Source: Saccharomyces mikatae IFO 1815 (Eukaryota; Ascomycota; Saccharomycetes; Saccharomycetales; Saccharomycetaceae). From it: 64,000 bases of DNA. The position numbers were made by a program, and so were the translations under genes. Every line of letters starts with the position of its first letter. The stretch's first letter is position 1. The notes beneath the pieces were generated by a model. It did no database searches. It worked only from the letters and a program-made list of their open reading frames with translations, and was not told the origin of the DNA. This document shows, one piece after another, positions 11,172-22,000 of this stretch. The stretch spans positions 310,001-374,000 of the forward strand of contig NC_079264.1 of NCBI RefSeq assembly GCF_947241705.1, given 5' to 3'.

Positions 11172-13931
11172 TTATTTGACTTTCAAAAGCAAGTCCATAT
11201 GATATAGCAATGTTCTTGCCTTTTCTCGCACGGATAAAGACTCGTCAGTGATGTTCTTTTTAACTAGGTTGTATAATCCTACTTCCACGAGTTTCCTACA
11301 TCTTTCCACTGTAGCACGTGTGACCTGTACATTCGAAGTGCTGCCTTTTGCAGCAGGAGTACGAACGAACTCATCACCTTCATCGTCTTCATTATCTTCG
11401 TCTTCATCATCATTGGCATTACTGCTGCTATCGTCGCCGTCTGGTTCATCGAAATACTTCCCCCTAGAAGATCCACCAACAACAGGTTCGTTATACCCTA
11501 TTATCATCGTCGATTGTGGATTTTCTGAATCACTTGGTGAATGCCCTGGTTCAAGTCCGTTTTCAATTGCGTACTGGGTATAATGTGAAACGGATGAATT
11601 CCATAGTAAGTTATTGAGCACCCATAAGCATGCTAATTTCAAATTTCCGTCGTTACCGTAATGTGAACTGTTGTTTGTTGTTTCTACCAATATTTCACTC
11701 ATAATGTGTAATATCTCATCCTGTTCAATAACTAGTTGCTTCTTATTCTCATTTACTGCTGCCAAATTGACAATTATATATAAAATGCCTTCCATTGTCT
11801 TCTTTTGTTGAGAATCTAATGGATTTAAAAGCCTCATTTTCTTCGCTAAAAACTCGAAAAGATATGTCGAACCAATGGCAATTTTATTGCCTGTTTGAGG
11901 ATCAATTTTATAATTCACATCTTTGAACTTTTCTAAAAGAATATTAACGATTTTCCTTGAATTACAAGTCAAGTTTCGGAGCAACTGAAAACATTGGGCC
12001 TGTACTGCCCAACATGGATCGTTGATAAAATCCAATATTAAGGACATAGGGATTTTGGCCAAAAGTTGAAATTTCTCTTCGTTTTGGCAGTTGTACATTA
12101 AATGTCTCAATACCCACAAAGAGTTTGCCTTTACTTCATGCACCGCTATATCCTGCAAAGCGGTCCTTCTTTCATCTTCATTAGAATCCCAAACTTTTTT
12201 AGAATTGAACAACGGATCGGTCAACACCTTCTCAATAATATCGATTATGCCGTTCCTGAGCATAAATGATTGCAAATTAGAGAATTCAACCACAAAATTA
12301 CAAATACTGCCCAGAGTAATACCCATTATCACAATTTCCGGTTTCATAAAATCTTGTCCAGCAAAATAGCATTCCTTAGTTAACGTATACGTCTTACTCA
12401 ATATCTGTAGAAGTAGCTGTGCTATTTTATTCCTCTTCAAAGTTGTCCTAAGTGCTGAAACACTTCTGGAAAATGATTTCAACAACAGCAACCAGGCTGC
12501 GACAAATTCATGATTATATATAGGGGGCAAACACATGGAATGCGTATCAGTAACGGTTTCCTTTATCTCATCTTTCAAAGATATAAAATCCTGTATCAAA
12601 GTGATGTGCGCTTCTAACCCGTACTCCAAATGATTCAACAACAACGTATCATTCAGTAATAACAGACGGTATTTTTCGTCTGATGCAGCAAATGAGGCAC
12701 AGATTTTGATGAATTTTGTAGTTGTCCTCAGGGTAGATTCGTTATGTTGTGGTAAAGAAAGGCATTGTGCAAAACGGGACAGAATACAAAAAATGACGTT
12801 TGTGTGAGCTAATGTGGTGAGCACAGGATTATTCATTGGAGTAATCTCGTTATACAACACAACCAATGAATCCAGCATGTCAAATGGATCGAACCACCAA
12901 GGCAATGGATCATAGTTGAATGACTCAACCAGATATGGCAGTACTTTCTCCAGAGTACGCGAATCCTCCCATTTCTTATCCTCTGTGAAGTACGGTTGTA
13001 GTAAAAATTTCAAGGAAACGCATCTAATATTAACGTCATTGCTTTTCAAGAGGCCCAAAACGAACATCTTGAACGTCGAGTCGTTCCGTAATTTTCTATC
13101 GCCTGGTATCGCATAGTGATATCTTAAATAAAGAAGGAGTGCCAAGGACAGTAAACTAGAATCATACATGTTAGATATATTGATTTTTTTAGGAATTGCA
13201 CGGGTGCAGTCAACGCCCTTATTATCAAAAGGATCGTTCTTGATGCTGGATGGTGACGCTGGCCTGGATACTTTCAGCCTGACTATATACTTGAGACTTA
13301 TCTGGTTCATGTACTTCTTGGATATCTTAACTATTACCTGTTCAAGGGAGTCAGCCATTTTAAAATCTTGATAGTGTGAAATTTCTGATACTTCTCTTTC
13401 TTGATCCATAAACTTGTTTCGGTTAAAATCGCCGCAGTTTCGCTCATCCACGAGTGAGAACAACTTCAATAATTCAATTATCGTGATAACTTCATCAATG
13501 TTACATTTGCTGCTCAAAAATTTATGGTTAACTAAGTGAATAAACCCGTCCTGAAGAAATTGTAGGTCTGCGAATCCGCAATTAGGATAGACTTTAGCAC
13601 ACAGGTTCAGAAGTTTTATGTACTTATAGTTCGTTGAAGAATTATTCTCGGTAAAGCTTCTTGCCAGACCCATGGACTTATAGATTGTGGACACAATATC
13701 AAGGTAGTACGTGCCTACTATATCTCTTTGTTGCGGTTCTAGGCGTAAAAGGGTGTATAGCAGATCTAATTTCGCATTCTTTAACGCAACACTGTTATCT
13801 GCCTCAATAGACAACAAAAATTGAAAAATATGGCATTTCGGAGCGATATAGTAGTCTACTTTAGCCAGCTGGTCGCCCACCAGGGCATTACTGATCTTTC
13901 TGAGATTTTCCAACGAGTAAGACACCGTCAT
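11172..13931 (-). CDS. VID28: Vid28/Gid5, armadillo-repeat subunit of the GID ubiquitin ligase
   Basis: 919 codons (start MTVSYSLENLRKISNALVG), against 921 in S. cerevisiae. It is largely alpha-helical with ARM-like repeats throughout. Near the C-terminus is an acidic disordered loop (DEDEDNEDDEGDE, about residues 843-855) before a final helical segment (TRATVERCRKLVEVGL). Gid5 is the scaffold that docks the Gid4 and Gid10 substrate receptors in the CTLH/GID E3 complex, which degrades gluconeogenic enzymes such as Fbp1 when glucose returns. It acts in cytosol and nucleus. It is convergent with RPL2B and divergent from SNL1. Confidence 0.95.
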   Translation of the reverse strand: MTVSYSLENLRKISNALVGDQLAKVDYYIAPKCHIFQFLLSIEADNSVALKNAKLDLLYTLLRLEPQQRDIVGTYYLDIVSTIYKSMGLARSFTENNSSTNYKYIKLLNLCAKVYPNCGFADLQFLQDGFIHLVNHKFLSSKCNIDEVITIIELLKLFSLVDERNCGDFNRNKFMDQEREVSEISHYQDFKMADSLEQVIVKISKKYMNQISLKYIVRLKVSRPASPSSIKNDPFDNKGVDCTRAIPKKINISNMYDSSLLSLALLLYLRYHYAIPGDRKLRNDSTFKMFVLGLLKSNDVNIRCVSLKFLLQPYFTEDKKWEDSRTLEKVLPYLVESFNYDPLPWWFDPFDMLDSLVVLYNEITPMNNPVLTTLAHTNVIFCILSRFAQCLSLPQHNESTLRTTTKFIKICASFAASDEKYRLLLLNDTLLLNHLEYGLEAHITLIQDFISLKDEIKETVTDTHSMCLPPIYNHEFVAAWLLLLKSFSRSVSALRTTLKRNKIAQLLLQILSKTYTLTKECYFAGQDFMKPEIVIMGITLGSICNFVVEFSNLQSFMLRNGIIDIIEKVLTDPLFNSKKVWDSNEDERRTALQDIAVHEVKANSLWVLRHLMYNCQNEEKFQLLAKIPMSLILDFINDPCWAVQAQCFQLLRNLTCNSRKIVNILLEKFKDVNYKIDPQTGNKIAIGSTYLFEFLAKKMRLLNPLDSQQKKTMEGILYIIVNLAAVNENKKQLVIEQDEILHIMSEILVETTNNSSHYGNDGNLKLACLWVLNNLLWNSSVSHYTQYAIENGLEPGHSPSDSENPQSTMIIGYNEPVVGGSSRGKYFDEPDGDDSSSNANDDEDEDNEDDEGDEFVRTPAAKGSTSNVQVTRATVERCRKLVEVGLYNLVKKNITDESLSVREKARTLLYHMDLLLKVK

Positions 13932-14415
13932 AGATTAACTGTAGTAAGTACGAATCGAACACGAGCAGTAACAAACAATACAATAATACTCCAAGTTTCT
14001 GCCATGAAGATCTTCTTTTCAACGCCCAATTTGTAGTGATATCCCTATTTGATTCTATTATAAGCTTATGTAGTTCGCGCCCCTTCAGTATAATCACTTC
14101 GAACGGAAGTGGAGTATAAGCTCAAAAGCTCCATACAACTAACATTACCGTTTCGACTAATACTGACTCAACTGAATAAATACAAATTTTTTCAGATCGC
14201 TTCGAAGACGATTCCTGTCCAAAGAACTTTATAAATTCCAGGACACTTACGCCTCTAGTTCAGCTTTCTTTTTACTGTAGTTTGTTGATACTGAAAAAAA
14301 TGTCGCGAGCTGACTTAACTAGTGAAAAAAATATTGATATCAAATACTTCAGTTTTGCCTTCTATCAGGTTTCTTAGTAAAAGGTGACAGTAAAGGTCGC
14401 TTTCCCGTTTTTTTA
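13932..14415. other. Divergent promoter region VID28-SNL1
   Basis: Spacer between divergent genes. No repeat, RNA gene or recognised motif beyond AT-rich tracts. Confidence 0.5.
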
Positions 14416-14892
14416 ATGTCTCACAACACGATGGAATATTGGAAGAGTAAATTGAGCAAAACAAGCACGTCGACGTATGTCCTGTTGGCCGTGATTGCTG
14501 TCGTATTTTTGGTTACAATCAAAAGGCCCAGTGACAAGGGAAAAAGAAATAAAAAGAGAGGTTTGAAGAAGAGCAAGAAGAGCAAGGCTCAGTTTGAGAA
14601 AGCACCAGTATCTTTGACGTTGGAAGAGCAGATCGAAAATGTGTCTTTGAGATACAGCAACGAGCTCGCAGGTCGTAGCAGGGACCTAATAAATAGATTT
14701 GACGCCAAAGATGAAAAGGATATTTATGAACGCAACTACTGCAACGAGATGCTTTTGAAACTACTCATTGAGTTGGACGGTATTGATTTGATCAATGTGG
14801 AAGAGTCCTTGAGGAAGTCTTTGAAGGAAAAAAGGAAGGCCGTCATAAAGGAAATTCAGGCCATGTTGAAAAGTTTAGATTCTCTTAAATAA
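14416..14892 (+). CDS. SNL1: Snl1, ER/nuclear-envelope membrane-anchored BAG-domain co-chaperone
   Basis: 158 codons (start MSHNTMEYWKSKLSKTS), against 159 in S. cerevisiae. One N-terminal membrane helix (TYVLLAVIAVVFLVTI, about residues 20-35) is followed by a very basic linker (KGKRNKKRGLKKSKKSK) and a C-terminal BAG domain (about residues 70-158). Snl1 is the yeast BAG nucleotide-exchange factor for Hsp70 (Ssa), tail exposed to the cytosol, and also contacts ribosomes. The basic linker is a likely ribosome or RNA contact (inference). Confidence 0.95.
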   Translation: MSHNTMEYWKSKLSKTSTSTYVLLAVIAVVFLVTIKRPSDKGKRNKKRGLKKSKKSKAQFEKAPVSLTLEEQIENVSLRYSNELAGRSRDLINRFDAKDEKDIYERNYCNEMLLKLLIELDGIDLINVEESLRKSLKEKRKAVIKEIQAMLKSLDSLK

Positions 14893-15295
14893 ATAGTGCA
14901 TATTAAGTTTATAGACAAAGAGTCTTGCCAATTTCATAGACAGTATACATTCTCGCACACACATATTGCGTTTTATGCGGTACCAGTTTGTTGTCCCTGT
15001 TTTTTGCTACTTCCAGCGGCATCACGCTGAAACATGGACGTGTAATTACCGGAAAAGGAAATTACATGGCTAGTGTCACATAATAGTAATAATAACAACC
15101 ATAGTGAGGACGCCATTCTGAAACGTACCGTATCGTACCTAATGAACTTTTTTTGGTGATATTGTGTATAAAAGAGAAAAGACATGTCTACTTTTGCCAT
15201 AACACATCTTTTGGTGATCGTTGCTGGTTAATAGTAGTACTTTCTTCCGACTAGAAATACTTGTAACATAAAGAGATATTCATAAAATACGAAGA
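14893..15295. other. Intergenic region SNL1-BAR1
   Basis: Contains the BAR1 promoter and its alpha2-Mcm1 operator. A 75-codon minus-strand frame at 14973-15200 runs across the operator; it is not supported as a gene. Confidence 0.55.
15039..15068. promoter_or_regulatory. Alpha2-Mcm1 a-specific gene operator of BAR1
   Basis: The 30 bp at 15039-15068 have the dyad layout of an a-specific operator: an alpha2 half-site CGTGTAATTACC, a central Mcm1 box CCGGAAAAGG, and an opposed alpha2 half-site AAATTACATG. It lies about 230 bp before the BAR1 ATG. In alpha and diploid cells alpha2 with Mcm1, Ssn6 and Tup1 represses a-specific genes such as BAR1, STE2 and MFA1. Spacing and half-site orientation match the known operators. 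Confidence 0.88.
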
Positions 15296-17077
15296 ATGTT
15301 TATAATACATAATTTCTGTTTGCAACTTTTGTTGGCGAGTTTGGCTATCATTAATACTATTGCTGCTATAACAAATGATGGCACTGGTCGTTTAGAATTC
15401 TCCCTGCAGCGTAAAGAGGATATGTATTACGCTACGACCTTAGATATAGGCACTCCGTCTCAACAACTGACAGTATTATTTGATACCGGGTCTGCTGATT
15501 TTTGGATTATGGATTCTAGTAACCCGTTCTGCTTATCAACTTCAAGCACATCATCATATCTAAACGCAACTTACGATGGCAGCATAATCACGCCTTCAGT
15601 TGATTGCCAGTCTATGGTCACATATAGCGAGGGTAATTCTTCCACGTACCAAAATCTAGATAATGGTAGGTTTTATATTATTTATGCGGACGGAACGTTT
15701 GCTGATGGTACTTGGGGGACGGAAACAGTATCAATTGATGGAATTGTCATCCCTAACATTCAGTTTGGTTTAGCTAAATATGCTACAACACCAGTAAGTG
15801 GTGTCCTAGGCATCGGATTTCCTAGAAGAGAGTCTGTTAAGGGTTACGAAGGGGCACCTAATAAGTACTATCCTAATTTCCCACAAATCTTAAAAAGTGA
15901 ACAAATCATTGACGTTGTCGCCTACTCGTTATTCTTAAATTCACCTGAATCTGGAACTGGTTCTATTATTTTTGGCGCCATTGATGAATCAAAATTCTCT
16001 GGGGATTTATTTACTTTTCCTATGGTGAATGAATATCCTAATATAGTCGATACTCCTGCAACTTTAGCAATGACCATTCAAGGTTTAGGTGCTCAAAACA
16101 AAAACAGCTGCGAGTATGAAACATTTATGACGACCAAGTATCCAGTTTTATTGGACTCAGGAACATCGCTATTAAATGCGCCAAAAGTAATTGCAGACAA
16201 GATGGCTTCATTCGTGAATGCTACTTATAGTGCAGAGGAAGGAATATACATATTAGATTGTCCAGCTTTCGCAGATGAAATTGAATATACTTTCGACTTT
16301 GGCGATTTGAAAATAAGTGTTCCACTTACTAGTTTAATTCTAAGTCCTGAGGCTGAGGGTGGTTATTGTGGGTTTGCGGTCCAACCAACAAACGATTCTA
16401 TGGTTCTAGGCGATGTGTTCCTTTCCTCTGCATATGTTGTATTTGATCTCGATAACTATAAAATATCTTTAGCACAAGCAAATTGGGATGTCAGCGAGAT
16501 TACAACAAAATTAGTGAATGTTCGCGCAGATGGGTCCATTCCAGGCGGTAAGACCGCTACAGCTGAACCCTGGACCGCTAATGAGCCATTTACAGTTACC
16601 TCTAACATTTTCTCATCGACCGATTGCAAGAGTACGCCTATTATTCAATCATCAACAACTCCTTCATCTATTGCAAATACCAGCATGCTGGCTGGCAAAT
16701 ACTCTACGAAAATACTGGGCACCAGATTAACTACTACCTTAAGTAAAACTACGCCAAGCAGTATGAACCAAAGTATGAGTGCAACCACGAAAAACTCTAA
16801 CAGTGGTACGTTAAAATCATCCTTAACTGTGGAAAAGTCAGGCAGTAGTTTTCTTTCCACGATTTCAATAGAAACATCGTCCATGAGCGACAAGGAAACA
16901 CATCTCACCCATTCGAAACACCAGACCATAAGGAATTCACACACAATAGAGAATTCTAGATTTCACCCAGAATCTGTCCATAAAACGACAAATCGACCTG
17001 CTCACAAGACAATCATAACAGAAACTGTCACGAAGTATTCTACGGTTCTGGTAAATATCTGCAAGCCGACGTATTAA
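15296..17077 (+). CDS. BAR1: Bar1 barrierpepsin, secreted aspartyl protease that degrades alpha-factor
   Basis: 593 codons (S. cerevisiae 587), start MFIIHNFCLQLLLASLAI, with a signal peptide to about residue 24. It is a pepsin-type protease with two catalytic motifs: VLFDTGSADFWI in the first lobe and VLLDSGTSLLNAP in the second. Many N-x-S/T sites mark a secreted glycoprotein. The C-terminal third (about residues 410-593) is Ser/Thr-rich and the most diverged part, ending KYSTVLVNICKPTY as in S. cerevisiae. Made by a cells, it destroys alpha-factor in the periplasm and medium and sharpens gradient sensing. Overall identity is visibly lower than for neighbouring genes. Confidence 0.96.
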   Translation: MFIIHNFCLQLLLASLAIINTIAAITNDGTGRLEFSLQRKEDMYYATTLDIGTPSQQLTVLFDTGSADFWIMDSSNPFCLSTSSTSSYLNATYDGSIITPSVDCQSMVTYSEGNSSTYQNLDNGRFYIIYADGTFADGTWGTETVSIDGIVIPNIQFGLAKYATTPVSGVLGIGFPRRESVKGYEGAPNKYYPNFPQILKSEQIIDVVAYSLFLNSPESGTGSIIFGAIDESKFSGDLFTFPMVNEYPNIVDTPATLAMTIQGLGAQNKNSCEYETFMTTKYPVLLDSGTSLLNAPKVIADKMASFVNATYSAEEGIYILDCPAFADEIEYTFDFGDLKISVPLTSLILSPEAEGGYCGFAVQPTNDSMVLGDVFLSSAYVVFDLDNYKISLAQANWDVSEITTKLVNVRADGSIPGGKTATAEPWTANEPFTVTSNIFSSTDCKSTPIIQSSTTPSSIANTSMLAGKYSTKILGTRLTTTLSKTTPSSMNQSMSATTKNSNSGTLKSSLTVEKSGSSFLSTISIETSSMSDKETHLTHSKHQTIRNSHTIENSRFHPESVHKTTNRPAHKTIITETVTKYSTVLVNICKPTY

Positions 17078-17118
17078 GACGGATGAAGTATAACATTACA
17101 TAGCATAGAAACATCAAA

Positions 17119-17142
17119 TATATATATATATATATATATATA
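17119..17142. repeat. (TA)n microsatellite
   Basis: About 12 uninterrupted TA dinucleotides in the 3' flank of BAR1. Confidence 0.9.
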
Positions 17143-17285
17143 GTCATTTTTAATACAAGGAAAGGCACACTAAAAAGGGAGAAAACTATAAATGCGCTAC
17201 TCATTGCATAAAATACAAAGCGGTAATATCGACCGGTCCCTTAGTATTCCGACAAGTCATTTATTCTTTATTGAAAGAAAAAAAT

Positions 17286-17357
17286 CTCCGCGACGGGGAA
17301 TTGAACCCCGATCTGGCACGCGACAAGCGCCCATTCTGACCATTAAACTATCACGGA
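17286..17357 (-). tRNA. tRNA-Asp(GUC)
   Basis: The minus strand reads TCCGTGATAGTTTAATGGTC at the 5' end and finishes CCCCGTCGCGGAG; 72 nt with pairing acceptor, D, anticodon and T arms and anticodon GTC. No intron. T-rich DNA follows on the minus strand for Pol III termination. Identical to the copy at 42301-42372. Its 5' side faces the Ty cluster. Confidence 0.97.
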
Positions 17358-17449
17358 CTGTTTTTCACATTTTGTCATGTAGTGAACCTACTATCAAATT
17401 ACTAGGGGAACTTCTGATCTAAAACTTACTTGTTCTACTTCTAACACCG

Positions 17450-18657
17450 TGTTGGAATGAAAATGTTGGAATATGTGATTACTACTATACATTTATTCAT
17501 ATAAATTGTTGTAGTTGATGACGAACATTCTTTAACATGATACTAATGATGTTGAGTAAATTAATACTAACATTCTTATGGTGATACCAATTTAAATGGA
17601 GTAGGGAAATTCTAATTATAGAATTTCCTGCACTAATAAGATAAAGATCTATTAATTGTCCAGAACTTAGTATATAAGAAGATGAGTTAACACTAAATTC
17701 TTATCATCAACACTCTGATTTATGTCTGAACCTTTTGGTTTAATATAACCAATCAGCGTATGTTTTATATACCTCTCTTATATAAATTAAGAAGGAACGA
17801 CTATTCTTAATTATTACAACTTACTAAACTACTAATTATCAACATTCTTAATTATTACAACTTACTAAACGACTAATTATCAACATGGCGATCCCAGTGA
17901 GGGATGAAACAAGAAATGTTACTGACGACAACATTTCTACGCAGGTTCAATCAAGAGTCAATAGTCAAGATACTACTAAAGAATTTAAAAAATTTATTAT
18001 CGATACTGCTATTGAAGACAAACAGAGGAAGCAAGCCTTAATTGATTTAGAAACGTATGAATTATTTTTAAACAAATTAACCATTAAAAAGAATAAGATT
18101 ACAAATGAGGTTAAACAGGATGACGATATTTCAAATCTCGATCAGTTAATGGAAATCGATGAAAAAATTGAAAAAACTAGTAATGTAATTCTTGGATTAA
18201 AAAGAAAATTAGAATCGATTGATTTCGATAAAGATGTTAAAAGGTTACATGAAAGAAATGATTCAACTGGGACATATTATTTATTCGATACTCTGACCTT
18301 AAAAAATAGGAGATTTTACCCTAAGGATTGGGTATTTAAGCATAATATGACTAAAATCGAAAATATTCCTGTTTTCTTGAACAGCTTTCAACAATTCATT
18401 GAGAAGTACGAATTTGATGACATTTTTGATCAACAAATTAAAAACATCGATTCTCGTGAAAATGAAATCTTATGTAAGGTTATCAAAGAAGGTTTAAATG
18501 AAAGTCCTGATATAATGAACATTAACACAAGTGATATTTTTAGAATCATTCGTGACTTGAAGAAAAAATACATAAGCCTTTATGGTAGAGAAATAAGACA
18601 AAAGGCTTGGCAAAAGGTGTTGGTGGATACAACTTGTATGAATACTGACTTGTTAAT
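17450..18657 (+). mobile_element. Ty4 fossil, left part: tau LTR, primer site and start of gag (split by Ty1)
   Basis: The tau LTR runs 17450-17885 (TGTTGGAATG to ATCAACA), longer than the usual 371 bp, partly because a roughly 41-bp block is tandemly duplicated near its end (about 17803-17884). CACCG at 17445-17449 is the likely left target-site copy. The primer site TGGCGATCCCAGTGAGGG follows, complementary to tRNA-Asn as in Ty4. Ty4 gag begins at 17885 (MAIPVRDETRNVTDDN) and is interrupted at 18657 by Ty1. No Ty4 pol or right-hand tau LTR is found in the window, so this is a broken relic, older than the Ty1 inside it. It starts 92 bp upstream of the tRNA-Asp gene, the usual Ty4 target. Confidence 0.92.
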
Positions 18658-18989
18658 TGAGAGCTTGGCGAATTTTGAGATGATTGTTGGGATTCCATTG
18701 TTTGATAAAGGCAATAATATTAGGTATATAGATATACTAGAAGTTCTCCTCGAGGATATAGGAATCCAATAAATGGAACTCGTAATTCTACATAATTCTG
18801 TATATGCTTTTATTGTCATTTTATATTTGTCAGTCATTATCCTATTACATTATCAATCCTTGCATTTCAGCTTCCACTTATTTCGATGACGGCTTCTCAT
18901 AACTTATGTCATCTTCTAACACCGTATATGATAATGTACTAGTAGTATGACTACTAGTTGATAGACGATAGTTGATTTTCATTCCAACA
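18658..18989 (-). repeat. Ty1 3' LTR (delta)
   Basis: 332 bp bounded by TGAGAG and CCAACA on the plus strand (TGTTGG to CTCTCA on the element strand). Identical on reading to the 5' LTR at 24237-24568. Confidence 0.95.
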
Positions 18990-19011
18990 TACCACCCATA
19001 ATGTAATAGAT

Positions 19012-22000
19012 CTAATGAATCCATTTGTTTGTTAGTAGTTTAAATGTTTTTATTGGAAGAGGTTTGGTTAATACGTCTGCAATATTCTTTTTAGTCTCGA
19101 TATAGCATACGTGCAAATTATTTCCTGATACTTCATCTCTGAGTCTCATTGCTTTAGTACCAAAAAATCTGTTTCTAAATTTCTCTTCATTTTTGGACAT
19201 AACTATACTGATTGTAGATTTACTGTCAGTAAGTAATCCTTTAGTAATTGGTTTTTTGTTAAGTTCTTGTACGAGGTAACTTAGATTATTTAATAACGGA
19301 ACAGATTCACTTATTGCGTGTATTTCTGCTTCTGTAGTCGAAGTACATGTCAATGAAGCCTTGGTGGACTTTCCTCCAATTACCTTTCCATTAAGTAGAA
19401 ATACGTTGCCAATCTGTGATTTATAATACGGTTGATTGCCGTATGAGGCATCGCTTATAACAACTAAATTATTTGCTGGCTTAGCAGATTTGCTTTTGTG
19501 CCATATTAGTTGTCTATCTCTCGTATCCCATATGAACTGTATCAATTCATATGTCATATCTAACACTTGCTTGGATGGAAATAGTATATGTTGTGCAAGC
19601 GTGTTAATGTAATATAATAGGTCGAATCTAAACTTATATCCAACGTATGACGCTAGACCTATTAGTTTTTGCATTTCATGTACCTTCATTTTGTAATCAT
19701 CTTCTTCTAGTTCTAGCTCTTCCTGGTCTATGTAAAGACCTGGTTGGCCTGGAGCAGCAAGTTTCTTTCCTTTAGGGTTCAAAGGTACGTTTATTTTGGG
19801 TAGTTTTTCAGTTAGAGAGTTTTCCATACCTAACTTCATGTATTTACCTCTCTTATATTTGATTTCTAATCCGAGAATGTCATATTGTATTTCATCATTA
19901 TCCTCACCTAGGTTTATAATCTTCGTATCATACTGTCTCTTAAGTTTTTCTATAACTTTCTTATTTGCATTTAAGTCCTTGCTAAATAATATCATATCAT
20001 CAACAAATAAGCAAATTGTCAATTGACTATTCTTAAATACACATGACCATCCACGAACTTCTTTCATATTACATTGTTGTATCAGATATGATTTAATAGT
20101 TTCATACCAGTTTGCACCACTTTGTTTCAAACCATAAAGTGATTTCCTCAAACGTATTAACTTGTTATTCATTCTCAAATGTGGTGGGGGTCTTATGTAT
20201 AATTCTTCTTTAATGTCTGCGTACAAGTACGCCGAGGATATATCTAATTGTGTAATAAAATAGTCATTGTCTAATGCTAGAGACAGAGATGTCATCAATG
20301 CATAATGGTGTACAGTGTTGGATTGCATACCTGAGTCATACGTATCGGGATGTTGAACGTCACCTCTTGCAACAAATCTAGCTTTATGAGTTCCGTCGCG
20401 TTTCTTGTTGAAGATAAACATTGAGTTTATTACCCTTTTAGGGTCTATATCTTCCCTGTCATAATATCTGTCTGTATCCCAAGTGTTCATTTTTAGTAGT
20501 TGATTGATTTCTTTTTGATATGCTTCGATATATTTTTCCTTTTCTATAATATTTTTATTGTATGTGATTGCTTCGTCATATCTTAAGGTTGCTCGTATCG
20601 GTTTGATTGATTTTACTGTTTTTACAGCTGCGATCAGCAGTATTCGTTTCTTTGACCTTGGAGGTTCTAAACTACGCATATTCTTTGTATTCCATGTGTC
20701 TCGTGATACCTCAATTTCAGTTTCATTATCTTCTAATGATCTTTTCTTGCTATTGGTAGTAGCGGAGATATTAGAGTCATCCATACCACCCAAACTGGAA
20801 TTAGTTTGACGAGAATTGATCGGGGGAAGTTCTTTAAATGGGTCAGGGAATTCGGTAGTATGTATTGGAGGTAGATCAGGGAGAGGGAGATCAGCGATAA
20901 TAGATTCCTCGATATTCTGTTCGGGACGAGTAACTGGTGTTTTTATAGGGGAAATATGGTGCGATGAGTCCTTTTTCAGTGGATAAGCATCGATTGAAGG
21001 TGGACGGTGTTTAGTCCTTTTCTCAGTCTCTGGATCACTTATCTGCAAATCAGTTTTGTTGCTGGTACCACCCAAACTGGGTATCGTCACGCCCTTATAG
21101 TCAGCATCAATGTCACTTTGTGAGTCTGAGTCACCGAAATCATTAGATGTATTGGCTTGATACGAATGTTGTGTGTCGGGTTTGAACAAAGGAGTAAGTA
21201 GAGGAACATCTGATTGATTTATACCACCCGAACCGGTACTGTCGTTAGCAGCAATTTTTGGGATGCTAGATCTCTTCTTAGACGGAAGAATATTAGATTC
21301 AGATATGTTTGGATCAACTTCTCTGGGTGCACGAGTCTTGGTTTTAGAAATAGGCGTTGATTCTTCAGTATGAGTTAAAGGAGGTGGGGAGTCAGTGGGG
21401 ATTGGTACTTTTGGAAGTACATTTCGTTGGTGGTCAGGATTCAATTCAATGTCAGATTGATAGTCATGGTCGGATTCTATGTTGAGATCATTTGATTGTT
21501 GGATCTCATTTGACGCAATGAACGATTGATAAGAAGCAGTTAAACGATTCAAATCGTCATCGAAGGTGAGTGCGTCGTAATTGAATTGGTCTAATCTGGA
21601 TTCCTTGCCTTGAAGAATAACGTAATTAGTCGTATCTACTGTCTTCTTCAAGGATGGGAGATAGATGATATATCCATAAGAATTTCGAGATGGATGTAGA
21701 GCATAGCCAGTGATACCACGAGGGTGAATTTTTGAGTCAGGGTTGTGGTTATTGACTATGACGGGTTGACCGAAAGGTAACAAAGTACTGATGTCAAGTC
21801 CTGCTAATCCAGCGTGTTGTCTTGCAGATTTTTTGCTTTTAGGCGAAGCTAGTGAGTTCCTTACGATAGTAGAGAATTCGACTGCTGAAAACCATAGATG
21901 ATTCGGTAGACCACTACATTGCAGTTGGGTACGACAGTCATCTAATAGGGTACGGTTTAGCCGTTCAGCGATACCATGGGCTCTGGAATCCGCTGTGGTT

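Noticed and set aside
14973-15200. 75-codon minus-strand frame with a hydrophobic middle that could be read as a signal peptide
   Set aside because: It lies across the BAR1 a-specific operator and promoter, has no recognised family, and its composition is explained by the regulatory DNA.
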